DNA of 64,000 nucleotides from Dactylonectria macrodidyma (GCA_020744425.1 JAGMUV010000013.1:620001-684000), one strand, 5' to 3'. Shown: positions 25,556 through 38,700, counted from the stretch's first letter. Notes: generated by a model not told the origin, from the letters alone. Numbers and translations are program-made.

Positions 25556-25579
25556 ATTGATCAATTGATCAATTGATCT
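25556..25579. repeat. TTGATCAA palindrome cluster
   Basis: ATTGATCAATTGATCAATTG gives overlapping 8-bp palindromes close to the putative primer-binding block of the 3.3-kb element. Confidence 0.6.
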
Positions 25580-25583
25580 AGCA

Positions 25584-25611
25584 GCTTGTCGCCCTACCGT
25601 GACCTCTAAAA
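25584..25611 (-). other. Putative primer-binding block of 3.3-kb element
   Basis: On the minus strand, directly after the LTR end CCTAACACA, comes TTTTAGAGGTCACGGTAGGG and then CGACAAGC. It is the unmutated counterpart of the block after the 5' LTR of the 12.8-kb element, so both probably prime in the same way. It lacks the TGG start typical of tRNA 3'-end priming. Confidence 0.5.
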
Positions 25612-25949
25612 TGTGTTAGGCAGGGGGACAAACAACCACCTGAAGTGACGGCGAGCTGGGCCCGAAAGGTAGGCGAAGGACGGCAAGATAAGCCCTAAGA
25701 AATAAATAGCCAAAAATGCAGATAAAATCATCAGCTAAGCAGCTAGCTGGAAAGGGAAGAAGGATATCAGTTAATTAAGTAAAATAAAATAGAAAAAATT
25801 AAGGCTAGGAAAATCAGGAAAAATCAAGTAAAAGAAGGAAGAAGCATTGTCTTTCTATTTAAGTCTGGGAAATCTGCTGCCTCTTATAGCTAGCTACAGG
25901 TAACGTGACTGTCCGGGTCCCGGGCCCCGGGGCCCTCAGCCCTGACACA
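25612..25949 (-). repeat. LTR (5' on minus strand) of the 3.3-kb element
   Basis: 338 bp, TGTGTTAGGCAGGGGGACAA to GCCCTGACACA on the plus strand, followed by target duplication CTAT. It is about 96 per cent identical to the other LTR, and the differences are all transitions. Confidence 0.85.
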
Positions 25950-25953
25950 CTAT

Positions 25954-28900
25954 TATCGCTTTTAGTAATAGATTAAGTAATAAGCTTCTTCTTACTTATT
26001 TCTAAAGCTGATTAAAATAGCTAGTTCAGTCTAGTAGTTATGACTTTAAGCAAGTATTAGCTATCCAGCTTTACTATTATTAATAGCTTTAAGGTAGATA
26101 CTTATATTTATATATAAGAAGGAGTCCTTACTATACTGCTTATAGAGAAGTTAGAAAGCGTTTATTATAAATAACTATTTATAATAACTATATTATATTA
26201 CTTATAAGTATTAGTAATTATCTTAAAGATCTAGTTATAAACTCCCTTAACTATAATTAGAATAAGACTAAAGTATTAGTATAAAAGCCTAAAGGGGCAG
26301 TCTGGCTTCTTAACTATTTAATAATTATTATTAATTATAAGGTTATTAACATTCTACTAATTAATTACTTTTAGTCTTCTTATATTAATATAAAGATTAG
26401 ACATTCTTAGGATTATAATAAGATTAAATAGTATATAAATAGTATTATAATTACTTAGGATATTAATAAGTTATTTATTTTAAATAACCTTATTATTCTA
26501 TATACTTAGTTTATTTAAAATAATATATTTAATAAACCCTAAGACTCTATTAATACTTAAAGTATATAATTCGTCCTACTTCTTCCTTAGACCTATATAC
26601 TTTATTACTTAGTTATAAGCTAATAAGTTAAAGGAGCTAAATTTAGTACTTTTATAAAGAAAGTCAAACTTAAGGGTTTTAACTAGTATTACTTCTACTA
26701 TCTACTAGTAAGATAGCCTAATCATTCCTTAAAGACTTTAAGTAAGTAAGAAGATATAAAGGTAATCATATTCTTAGCTACTTTCTTAGTAAGTGGCTAG
26801 CATTCTATAGACCTTAAAGTTCTAAGGCTTTCCATTCTATATAAGGATCTCCTTCTAGGCTATAGCTAAAGCTCAGAACCGCTCTATTTTCTTATCTTTT
26901 AATATATTAAAAAGAAATAACTGCTTGCATTTAGTATCTTAAATAAATGCAGACTAGTAATAGTAGGCCTAATAATAGAATAACCTAATATAAAATCACT
27001 AGCTATAGAATCGATTTACTATTAATTAAAAACCTAGTTATAAGCAGTTATTATTAATAATTATCTCTTATAAAAGCTATTAATAGAAGAAGGGGCTAGC
27101 TTTCTTTTAATTACTTTTAATAATAAAGGATTTAAATATAATCAAGCTATTAGCTATAGTTATAATATTCTAGAGGCTATTTATAAGCATACTTATAAAG
27201 GCGAGGAGTTAGTTATCGCTTATTAAGTCCTGCTTTTCCTCAGTCTTTAGAAGAGACTAGAGAACCCTATAGTAAAGCACTTAGTTCATACTATTAGATT
27301 CATTAAAGTCAGGAGGAGGAGGCATTAAAGAGGCCTAGTATTAAATAGATTCTTTATTATTAAAGGCTAGCTACTTATCTTAATACTAGTCCTAGTATAA
27401 CCAGTTTTTATATTACTAGATTATAATAGCTTAGTTATTAATTAGAATAGCTATTTCTTAAGTAAAGATAATATCTTTAGAGTATAAGAAGCTACTATTA
27501 CTATTTTTATTTTTAATTAATCCTTACTAAAGTTTAATATTCTTATTTAAAAAGAAGAGGCTATTCTTCCTTTTTATAGCTATAAATATTACATTTAGTA
27601 TTAATCAGTTAGTTATAGTAATAGGAAATTAGATATAGTTATTAAATAGTATATAATAAGATAATATTATAGAAATTAAGAAGATAGGGCTTATATTATA
27701 AATATAGCTATAAGAAAGTAATAGCTTAGTAATATTATAAAGAGTTAAAAAAAAAGAGAGATTAGTTATATAATTATAAAGTTATTACTTTAAAGTAAGC
27801 TATAGGCCCTGCTTTTATAGTTATTATATATTTATTCTAAGTCTTTTAGTATAAATTATACTAAACTCTCTAATTATAAGAAATACTATTCTTAGAGCTT
27901 TAGCGCTTATATAATAAATACTTAGGCTTTTTAAGCCTAACCCTCTCTTTTTCTTCCTTCTTATATTTCTTATAGCTTCTTTCTTCTTTTCTTCTTTTAT
28001 TATTATTATTACTCTTATCTTTCTATCTTTTCAGACCGCTATTATAATATTAACTTAGTTAACTTCTTCTTATAGCGCCTCTAATAAGGATAAGCTTACT
28101 ATTCTTTAGAATATCCTTCCTTAATGCCTTCTTAATATACATAGCCTAGCTAAGTATAATATAAATATTAATACCTTTAACCTATAGTTCACTACTTATT
28201 AGTATAAGTATAATACTCTCTCTTTCTAAGTGTTTCTTATTTCTAGACTTTTAACCCTAAATTGACTTATAAGTATTCTCTTTCTCTAGCTTTTTCTAGA
28301 ATCCTTTATCTAATTAAATACTTTCTTAGATAATTACTAACTTCTAAGTCTAGTTTTATAACTATCTTACTCTTAACTGCTTTAGTTAACCGCTTTATAT
28401 TAAGGTTAAGCTTACTCTCTTACTTAGAGTTAACTTATATAACTATTTAACTTAACTTCTTATTAAGATTAGATAATTTAAGGATTCTACTATTAAGGCT
28501 AGTATTTAATTACTATAAACTATATTAGCTCGCTTAGTATATATTCTTACTAAGTAGTCTTATCTTACTAACTACTTTTTTATAACTCTTAATAAGGCTC
28601 TTTATTATATTAAAGCCTTACTTATAGCTCTTATTAAGAATACTAATCTGATTATATATTATTATTACCTTTCTAGCTATTTTTCTTATATAATATGCTT
28701 TTAAAGCTATATTCTAATCCCTTTTTATACTTATATTTTATATCTTACTTTTATAAGTAGCTAGTATACTAATTGCATTTAGTATAACCATTCTAGCTAT
28801 AATTAGAAATAGCTAACTGGCTATATTCTAATTAGTTATTATTAAGGTCTTTATAATCACTCTCTAAATAGTGCTATAACTACTAGGTCTCATGCTCCTA

Positions 28901-29499
28901 GTTTCTAAATAGCTAATATACTTAATCTTATATCTTACTCTTAAATCATTACTAGCTACTTAGCTAAAGGAGGCTCTATAACTAATTAAGCTACTATATA
29001 CTAAATAGCTACTTAATCTGCCTAAGTTTTAAGAGATAGGTTCTGTCTGTTTTAAATACTATTTATAATGTTTTCTCTATTAGAATCTCTCTATTTTTAA
29101 TATTATTTAAGTTTTTTAGAAAGGATAGTATAGAAATTTAATCGTTCTTTTACTTTATAGTATTTCCATTTGCCTCCTCACTTTTATCTTTATAATCACT
29201 TCTAGACCCTATAGTACTACCTTATTCGCCTCTTTATATAAGAGCCTAGCTATCTCTAGCATGCTTTTTATATATTTAAGTATTTAATTAGATACTTCTC
29301 TAGTTAATATACCTATTCCTTTAATCTTAAGGCATCTTAGGGATTTATACTTCTATATCCATCTAGAGTCCCTTTTATAACTAGATAAGCTCACTCATTT
29401 ACTCCTCCTAAGCCTCAGTCTGCGGGTTCAGTGGTTTCTCTTCTATTTAGCAGTTAAGTATCTTATTAAACACTTTTCCATCAGTTCCTACTTAAAAAC
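25954..29499 (-). repeat. RIP-degraded region downstream of minus-strand gypsy pol
   Basis: No domain was recognised. It lies after the integrase of the minus-strand gypsy relic, in the same place as the unexplained post-integrase region of the 12.8-kb element, and may be the same kind of 3' extension. The 3.3-kb element inserted at its left edge. Confidence 0.4.
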
Positions 29500-32420
29500 C
29501 CTAACTAAATAGCTCTAGAATCTCATTATCTTTATCACTAGCTCACTATCCCTAGCTATCCTTAATAAACCGTTTTAGCTAATTACTATTATTTATCCTT
29601 AGGATTCTTACTCTATCTAAAGTCTTAATAATATACGTTTTCTTATCCTTAAAGGCTTCTTTAATCCTAAAAGGTCCTAGCTATTTAGGCTTGAGTTTAG
29701 CTATAGTAGACATATTATTATAATTTTGAATATTATACTATAAGACTAGGTCTCCTTTCTTTAAGAGTGACTTATAAAGCCAGAAAGCATTCCTTTTAGT
29801 AGCCTTTTAAGCATTATTATATCTATAAGTAGTAACTTTCTCTCTAGCTTCTTTTACATCCTCTTATTATCTCTTTAGAATCCGGATCCTAATTAGGATC
29901 ACTTCTTCTATTAATTGAACGTTATCTTAGTCAATCAGTCACTAAGTAAAGACTTTGACTTCTATTAGGAGGATCAGTTCCTATCTATAGAGTAAGAAAA
30001 AGAGCGATCTCTTATAAGATCCTCAGACTGCAGACCTATTTACTAATAGCACTTTCTTAATTAAATAAACCTATTTACTTAATATCTTAATCTTTTTAAA
30101 GTAATTAACTATGAAGATATAGCTAACTTTAATAATACTATTAGCTTTTAAGTTATAGATTGCGATTTTTATTATAGTAATACTAAGCTTATTTAAATTC
30201 TTTAGAATACCCTTTTAGATTTCTTTTCTATTATTTATAATAATTCTTAATAATATATTATAATAATAAATAATTATTTTTATAAACTTCTTAATATAAT
30301 AAGCTAATAAATATAGTATTATTATAGCTTTAATCTATTTAATAAGGTTATATCTTACTTTTAATAAGAACTTTATCTTATTATTTAAAAGTAAGTATTA
30401 GCTATTTATATAAATCTTTATTATTAAATACTAAGGGGCTATTAGTATTAACTCTTTAGTAACTTATTATATTATATAAAATTAGTAGATTAAATAAGTA
30501 TTTATTATTTCTTTTAAATCCTATTTTATACTTTATTAAAAATAGTAATATTTAAGCAATTTCTAAATAATTAATTATTCTTTATAACCTCCTTTTAAGT
30601 AATAGGATCTTATTAGATACTTTTAAACCTCTTAAGAGTTAATAATAAATACTAAGTCCTCTCCTTCTTTTAATCCTCTATATTAGATCTAACCTCTTTA
30701 GATAAAGTACTAAGTAACTTTCTTAGCTAGTTATTAATAGTCTTTAATAGCTATTCCTTTTAGTCTTTATAATATTATAAAGAATTTAGTTAATACTAAT
30801 TACTAATTAGTATAATTATCTTTTAAGAGCGTCTCTTTTAGTTTAAATAGGATAGTATTAAGATAAGTATTAATAAATTCTTTTATATTCCTTTTAGCTT
30901 CTTTATTCTATTAATTAGATTTACTTACTAGCTTTTTAAAAAGCCTATTAGTTATACTATTCTTTTTACTAAGAATATACTTAACTATAATATTAAATAA
31001 TAGGATATAGCTAATCTATCTTACTATTATTATAGTAAGAATATTATCTGCTCTATTATTAATCTAATTAACTAGGATATAAGAATCAGTTTTTAAAATA
31101 AAAGAGATATTATATAAATATATTTATAAGCATTTAATAGTATAAAGCACCTCTTTATACTTTAGCTTAATTATATTATAGCGCTTCTTAGTATTAGTCT
31201 AAGAGCTAAATTTATAATATACTAAATAACGCTTCTCCTTCTAAACTTATATAAGGATAGCACTTTAACTAAAGATTAATAAGTTAATTATTAAAATAAT
31301 CAGCCTACCTTCTACTAATAGATCTAATAAGATAAGTATAAGAGCGGTTATAACTATAGATTTTAAGAAATCTATTGCCTTTTACTATTCCTCGCCCTAC
31401 TTTTAGAGTATGTCTTTCTTTAGTAGTTAAGTCAGTAATAAGGCTATTTACGCATAGTATAGGATTTAAATTTAATAGTAGCTAGAGATTCTTAAGAAGG
31501 CTCTGACTTATATAAGGTCCTTATATAGTTTTTACTCTAGAATCTTTAAAGTCTTAGTTTTAATAGGCTTTTAGTTACTTATATTATAAATAAAACCCAC
31601 TATCTCTATAGTTTTCTAATAATAGCTAGACTTCTTTACTAAGATCATATAGCTAGTGAGTTCTATATTTAATAAGACCTTATCTAAATTAATTAAATAC
31701 TTAAAGATATAGTATTTAATACTAAGAAGGGATTCTTCTCCTTTATAATTAGTTTCTAGTCCTTTAATCCTTATATTATTAATAAAAGCTTAAGTAATAT
31801 TTAATAATAAATTAAAGAGGATTCTTATTATTACTTATAAGAACTAGGCTATAGAGTTAATAGCTTTTTAAAGGAGTCTATAAAGATAGAGCAGCCTTAA
31901 ACAGGTATTAAAAGTAGTTAAATCGCAGCTTTCCTTTACTAAGACGATCTAATTATAGCTAAAGAAAAAATCTAATACTAAAAGCATTTAATATATTCTG
32001 AATTCTATAAAGAAATTATTAATAGCCAGTCCTATTAAGCTATCTCTAATAGTATAAGCATTATATCTCTTTATAGAGTTAATTAGCTATAGATCCCCAT
32101 TCTTTTTAATTATAAATATCTATAAGTTCTTATAAGTAGTATAACTTTCTTTTAGAATCCTTCTTTTTATTCTTATTCTTAGTAAATTAATAACCTTTTT
32201 TTTTAGCTTTATAAGGAATTAGTATATTTCTTACTTACTAGACTATATAAAAGACCACTTTAATTACTTATAAAGAGGCTACTTATTATTCTAGCTCTCC
32301 TATCTCCTTAAAGGTCTAGGCTAGAGCTGCTTCTTAGTTAAATAAGATCTACTTAAAGATTGCTTATTCTTCTAGAAATAGAGTCTCTATAGTCTATAAG
32401 AAGATCTTTTCTAACCATTC
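29500..32420 (-). pseudogene. Minus-strand Ty3/gypsy pol relic (RT to integrase)
   Basis: Reading the minus strand through RIP stops gives an RT domain from about 32,330 to 31,480. It shows LINS at the template-grip block, LDFFFSYNQIVL, a palm FINNIRIKG at about 31,775-31,790 with both Asp codons turned to Asn, and a KSSYYQK block. Its palm and downstream spacing match the 12.8-kb element rather than the chromodomain element. The integrase C-terminus reads at about 29,800-29,540 as KKGDLVL, then PKQLGPFRIKEAFKDK. The element is dead; RNase H and the integrase core lie between but are too eroded to quote. Confidence 0.7.
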
Positions 32421-35400
32421 AGACATAAGTCTTAAGCCAGTCTTTAGCTTTAAGAACTTAGGCATAATATGCTTATTATAAGAAGTATCTACTTCTAACT
32501 CGCCTTTTACTTTATCCTACCTCTTTTCTTTTTAAAAGGAATTACCTTTTAGAATTAATCTATTTAAAAGGATATTATCCTTAGAGTAAATCTTATTAGC
32601 TTTATATTTATATATAGTATTAATTTATATATAAATTCCTTTTAGATCAAATAAAGGATTTAAATTACTTATTTAGTTTTCTTTATTACTTATTAGGATA
32701 TTATTATTAATTTAATCTTTTAATATAATTAAAAAGATCTTTTAAACTATTTATTTATTAAAGTATCTTATTAAATACTTAATATTATTATTCTTTAAAC
32801 TATAGTTAGTTATTAATAGTAATTTAAAGGGTCTTTTATTACTTATAATAGTCTATTTAGAGCTTCTTAAATAAAGTCTAAGTATTCTTATTATAAATTA
32901 TTAGTAATAGTACTTATTAGCTTAATATTCTTTAGTTAGTATACTATGATTATTTTACTTAGTATAATATTATAATTAAAAGTAATTTTAGTACTTTTAA
33001 AAAATAATATTCTAAAGATAAAGAGAATTAAAATAGCTTTAATTAAGGCTATATATAGCCTCTATTTAATATAAATATTACTAAGGAAAATGCTTATATT
33101 AACTACTCTTAATATTATTATATAGTTATTTAAAAAAGATATAGTCTTAGTAAAAAAGAGCTATATTAATAGCTTATATTTATAAGCTATTATATTAAAG
33201 ATAATATTTCCCTTTACTCTAAAGTCTAGAATAGCTTCCTAAGTCTAACTATTAGTATTCTTAATCCTTATTTATAGCCTTAGTAAGTCCTAATAGAAAG
33301 AGAGTTTTTATAGTTTCCTTATAATTATAAAGTTAATATTCATTCAGAAGAGTATCTTATTAAATACTTCTAAATTATCTAGAGTTATCCCTCTTCTTAC
33401 TAAGACCTTATTAATAGAATTACTATTTATAACTAGATAGTCACTAAGTATAAGCAGGGAGTTTATTATAATTAGTCAGTCTTAATCTCCTTCTTTTAGA
33501 ACTATAGAATTAATATTATAACTTATAGAAATCTCTTTAAAATAGTCTTTTAAAAAGCTATTTAAAGCTTAGGCTTATACTATATTAACTTTTATAGCTT
33601 TCTTTTACTATTTTTAGTCTAGTTTAGGCAGTTTAATTTACTATATAACTATAACCCTATTAGCTAAGTCTTTTAAGGTCTTAGCTATTATTTTACTAAA
33701 CTTAAGATTATATTTAATAATTTATAAGATTATAATTTAAACCTTAGCCTTTAAGAACTTCTTACTTAGGCTAGAATGTATTAAAAATATATTAATATTT
33801 ATCTTTTAATCCTCTTTTAAAACTAAATAATTAAAAGTATAATTCTCTAAATTATTATAATTAAGGATTTTTAGAACTATAATCTTACTTTTCTCTTCTA
33901 CTTATATATTATTATTACTTATTAAATCCTCTACTTATTAATATTTATTAATATTAATATAAAATATATTATTATTAATAAGGACTTTATAAGGGTTTTC
34001 TTTTAGTTTATTTAAAATAATAATAATATTAATAAAGGTTGATTTCTTAATTAGTCTTTTAGTCTTTTTACTTATACTTTAAATAATAAGGTTATTAAAG
34101 AGTAAGTATTTATTATACTTTTAGAAGTTAGAGATAAAGTTATACTCTTCTTATAAGAGGTTCTAATTCCTTATAATAAAGTTCTCCTTTAGCTTTAAAA
34201 GGAATTCTATTATAGAGGAGTTTAAAAAGAAACTGATCTAAGCTATAGCTAGCTTCTTAACTTCCTCTAGCTAAGCAATTCTTTATATAACCTTTAGAAG
34301 CAGCATAGCTTCACATTTCCTAATTTATATTACTTCTAACTTAAAATCATAGTTTAAGAATCTAATATTCTAATCTTTTTCTAATTTAATATATTAAATA
34401 AGAAAATAGCCTAATACTTTATAATACTAGTATTTTATATTTAAGTTCTTTATATAGCTAGTATTAATATATATCTTATTATTATTAAAGTAAGTATTTA
34501 AATTATAAAAGTAACTTTACTAAATTATTAGATTTACTTAAAAGAACCTTAACTTATCTTATTAAAACTGCAGAGCTTATTTAAGCTTTTTATTCAAATT
34601 ATTAGTTTTCTTTATAAAATTAATATTTATCTTTTAAATCATCCTTATTAGCTTCTCTATAGGATCTTACGCCCCTTAGGCCAGTAGTAACTATATAAAG
34701 GATTGGGTTCTTAGAGCAGGCTTTATAAGGTCTACTCTTCGCACAGTCTTTAGAATAGCTAGTTTCCTTCTAGTATTATTTATAAACTCTTAGAAGTTCC
34801 TATCCTATTTAAGTATATTTATAATTAGATTAAATAAGCTATTATAATCTATTACTTATATCTCTTTAATTAGCTTTTTCTTACTTTTATAGACTTTAAT
34901 AATAAGCTAATAAAAGAATGTATTAAAAATCATATATACTAACTATTCCTTTAGGTTCTGATTTCTAATTAATAAAGAGCTAACTTCCTTATATTTCTTT
35001 AACTATTAGAGTATCTAGCCTTTAGAAGTATTTAATAATAATTACTTATTTATCTATTTAATTACTTAAGTAAGTTAATTAATCTATTCCTTATCTAAGT
35101 TTTTAAAGACTTCTTTTAGCTTTGCCTTTATTTTAAATTACATTTCTTTTTAAAAAGACCTTTTTATTAATAACTAGTAGTTATTATAAATAAAGTTAAG
35201 TATAAATATCCTCCTTTCTTTTAGCTTACTTAGTTTACTATTAAAATAGTTCTTATATAGCTATAAGAAGCTAGAAATATTCTTACTAAAGAATTTACTA
35301 TAAAATTTATATAAAGGAACTTTTACTTTTTTATATCTAATTTTAATATTATTATTAAGCAGTTTTAGAATTATTATTCTATTATTTAGTTTAAATCCTA

Positions 35401-36325
35401 AATTAATAAGGTCTTTAAAAAGTTTTTATTATTATAGATTTAATCTAAAGGTTAATTAATTATAAGATTATAAATTAGTATTTTATATTTTTAGTATTTA
35501 ATTAAGTAAAAGTATTCTATTAAATACTTTTTAATTAATAAAGAGTGATTTTAATTAGTAATAATAATCTATTATACTCTAAGTCTTCTTAAGGTCTAAA
35601 GTTAGTAATATAATAACTTTATTCTCTTTAATCTTATTAATAAGCTTTAAAAGAAGCATTTAATAACTAGTTACTTCTTATAACTATAAGATTAATATAA
35701 AAGTATAGAATATAATAATTATTCTTAAAGAAATCTCTTTATTTAATACTTATCTAAAGGCATTATTTTAATTTAATACTCTTCTAACTAATAATAGCCC
35801 TTTCTTTATTTTCTTTTTCTTTAGTTATCTCCTCTTATTTCTTATTATTAAGTATAATAATATTATTAAAACTATACTCTTTATAATTATTTATACTAAT
35901 AATAAGACTAATACTATAGTCTATTTAATTAAGGCTTTATTAATACTTTATTACTTAAGTATTTATTAATTTAGAATATAGTTTTAATTAGGTTTTCTTT
36001 TTTTTAATTAGCTTTTTTTATAATAAACTATCTTATTAAATGCTTTCTTAACTATTCTAATACTCTTAAGCTTTAGAGCCCTTCTTACTAATGAGTTAGC
36101 TAAAGCTAGCTCTAGCTTTAGTAAAGATTTAATATTCACTTTTATTTCTACTTTTCTTAAAACCTAACCCCCTTTTTCCTAATAAATAATACTATATTTT
36201 TTAAAATTAATAAGGTTCTCTAAGTCTTCTATTCTTACTTATTCTATAGTTATCGAATTATTTAGTAACTATAGCTAAAAAGTGCATCTATTAATACTAA
36301 GCTTCGTACTCAGTTAGTAACAGAC
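32421..36325 (-). pseudogene. Presumed gag/protease region of minus-strand gypsy relic
   Basis: This lies upstream, in minus-strand sense, of the RT relic and reaches the putative leader block at about 36,325-36,349. It is RIP-mutated and TA-rich with no domain readable by eye. The assignment rests on position only. Confidence 0.4.
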
Positions 36326-36349
36326 TTGCCTCCCCACTATGACCTCTAA
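36326..36349 (-). other. Leader block of minus-strand gypsy relic
   Basis: Read on the minus strand: TTAGAGGTCATAGTGGGGAG, then GCAAG. It resembles the blocks next to the LTRs at 7,345 and 25,611, and supports the LTR boundary placed at 36,350. Confidence 0.45.
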
Positions 36350-36915
36350 TGAAACGACCTTAGCAAATGAGGAAGAAACCATACCCAAATGGCTAGCTAT
36401 CTTTCTGAGGCCATTAGGCCAATTGCGACCAGCGCTATCTTACTGCCTCTAGTAGAAGTCAGCAGCGGCTGCTTCTAGCACTACTGCAGGTAAAGATAAT
36501 AGGCCAGTCTCTTTAAGATAGTTAGGAAAGCGTCTAATTAGACACTTTATCGGGTTAGATCGCTGCTGCGGATTGTAGTAAGGCTCGAAAGATGAAGGTT
36601 GTAGTAGCAGATCCAGGCTTAAGTAGAAGACCGCAGACGCAGTCAGTCAGCTCGCAGGAAAAGGGCGTATTCGATCGAATCAAAAGAGGTTTAATAGAAA
36701 AGCAGAAAACCTGCAATAAAATTAATAGTCATATAGTCTAGAAAATAATAGTACTATCCAGTCCCGTAGCTGAGAGGCTTCTCTGCCTCCCCAGCTATTG
36801 AAGCTGACGTTCGTAATGATGGTCCTCTTCTTGAAAAAATCCCTAGAAAAATCCCGAGCCCTAGAGAGTTGAATCTCTAGTCCCCACAACCCTATCTAAC
36901 CCCTGTCCCGCCACA
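36350..36915 (-). repeat. Probable 5' LTR of minus-strand gypsy relic (566 bp)
   Basis: On the minus strand this starts TGTGGCGGGACAGGGG and ends AAGGTCGTTTCA (TG..CA), followed by the leader block. It keeps balanced GC and CA/TG sites while the coding part next to it is strongly RIPed. I did not find a second copy in the window, so the boundaries rest on the TG..CA ends and the leader block only. Confidence 0.45.
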
Positions 36916-37191
36916 ATCGCATCAGTAGAATACTCTTAGTAGAAGAATAGCGCTTAAAAGAAGAAAGAAAAGCGATTTAGTATTACGCTTTTTACTTAGC
37001 TTTCTCTCTTTCTATATACTTAAGCTCTTTTATATTATTAATACTATACAATATAGTGCGTATTATCTTCTTAAACTATAGTTTCTTTTATTTTTAAAGA
37101 TACTTAATCTTTATATCTATTTAATAATAAGTATCTTTAACTACTTTTAATTCAGACTTAAAGTAAGTATAGTAAGTAGTAATCTTATATA

Positions 37192-37616
37192 ACATACTTA
37201 ATAAGCGAGCGCCGCAGACAAGCGAGCGCTGCACCTATACTATATACTTAAAACTCTGAATTTTAAATTTTCTAAAATAGGCTATATAGCTTTAAGATTT
37301 TTAAGAAATTAATTTTAAATATTTAATTAAAAAGTTAATAAGCTAGTATTTTATTTAGACTTTTTAAAAAATTATTACACTAATTATAAATAAAAATAGC
37401 AAAATAGATAGTGCGAATTTTATACTACTAGCACTATAAATATAAATAATGTAAAAGAATTCTTAAAAATAATATATTTTATAAATACGCTAAGTTAAAA
37501 ATCTTATCTATTTTAGGCTTAGTTTAGATTTTTAAGAAATTTCTTAAAATTATAATTTAAGGTGAAAATCTTATTGTGGCGCTCGCTTGTCTGCAGCGCT
37601 CGCTTATTAAGTATGT
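37192..37616 (+). mobile_element. MITE copy 2 (TA-flanked, 425 bp)
   Basis: TA flanks at 37,190-37,191 and 37,617-37,618. The terminal inverted repeat starts ACATACTTAATAAGCGAGCG and is matched for about 44 bp at the other end. Within each terminal repeat the motif AAGCGAGCGCyGCA occurs twice, separated by GAC. The interior is AT-rich and non-coding. Of the three copies this one has the best preserved inverted repeats. Confidence 0.82.
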
Positions 37617-38363
37617 TAACTACTAAAGAGAAAGACTGTAAGTATTATAAAAAGGCTTGTTTAGCTAGATATACTTAAAATACTAAGAAGAGTCATCTTT
37701 AAATAAAGAATAGGTTACTTTAATTTACTTATAGAAAGAGTAGGAATTTTTTATAGTAATCTAATAAGAAAAAATAACCTTAAGAAGAGCGTTATATTAT
37801 TCAGTTTTTATAATAATGGGCTTGCATTTCTTAATAATACGGTCAGCCATTATAGAAAAAAGGTTAAAGGAAGGAAAAAAGGACTTATAAGTATAAGCAT
37901 ATAAAAACACAGATCTTAAGAGCAAGAACTAGCAGAGAGGAGACATTATATCACAACTTATACTAACCTAACTACGACCTAGTTATATATACTAATAGTA
38001 CCCCCACTTTTCACTCTAATTATATAAGAATTATTTAGAATATTAAATAATCTAAATAATCTAGAATTATTAGGATCATTAGATAATCCTAATGATCTAA
38101 CTTATATTATAATTATATAGATACTTAAAAAGTGCATATCTAGTATAAGCAGCTCCTTAGCTATTAATATAACTTAGTTACTTTAATCTACTCTAACTAC
38201 TATGTATTATTATATATTAACTATTATCTAATGTAATACTATAACTATTGCTTAATAAGTATAATCTAATCGCTTTACTAATATAGACCCTGGTCTATCC
38301 TTTAGAAACCCATCCTATGGCTACCCTATACCCTGTATAAGTCTAGCCTGTGGACACGACCGT
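37617..38363. repeat. Mixed repeat remnants left of the partial LTR
   Basis: AT-rich and without a gene. A short perfect inverted repeat occurs near 38,066-38,100 (AGGATCATTAG/CTAATGATC). From about 38,280 GC rises and the segment ends CCGTTACA, which looks like another retroelement end (compare TTACA at 6,085). No element could be delimited. Confidence 0.4.
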
Positions 38364-38700
38364 TACATTAAGCAGGGGGACAAACAACTACCCGAAGTGA
38401 CGGCGAGCTGGGCCTGAAAGGAGCGCGAAGGACGGCAAGATAAAGCCTAGGAAATAAATAGCCAAAAATGCAGATAAAATCATCAGCTAAGCAGCTAGCT
38501 GGAAAAGAAAGAAGGATATTAATTGATTAAGTAAAATAGAATAAGAAAATCAAGGCTAGGAAAATCAGGAAAAATCAATTAAAAGAAGGAAGAAGCATTA
38601 TTTTTCTATCTAAGTCTGGAAAATCTGCTGCCTCTTATAGCTAGCTATAAGTAACGTGACTGTCCGGGTCCCGGGCCCCGGGGCCCTCAGCCCCGACACA
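38364..38700 (-). repeat. Solo or truncated LTR of the 3.3-kb family
   Basis: 337 bp aligning along its length to the LTRs at 22,658 and 25,612, ending GCCCCGACACA. The left edge reads TACATTAAGCAG, where intact copies have TGTGTTAGGCAG. There is no leader block beyond it and no clear target duplication (left CCGT, right CTAT). A solo LTR with a damaged left end is the simplest reading. Confidence 0.75.

Larger units (their letters stand above)
22658..25949 (-). mobile_element. 3.3-kb non-coding LTR element with hairpin-repeat interior
   Basis: The element is complete: direct LTRs at 22,658-22,994 (337 bp) and 25,612-25,949 (338 bp), and target duplication CTAT at 22,654-22,657 and 25,950-25,953. 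On the minus strand the LTR starts TGTGTCAGGGCTGAGGGCCC and ends CCTAACACA, followed by the same leader block as the 12.8-kb element. A purine tract (GTGGGGAGGGA) precedes the other LTR, fixing the orientation. The 2.6-kb interior has no ORF beyond about 80 codons and no pol domain, so it must depend on enzymes from elsewhere (a LARD/TRIM-type element). The interior keeps CA/TG sites and is much less RIPed than anything around it. Confidence 0.85.
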
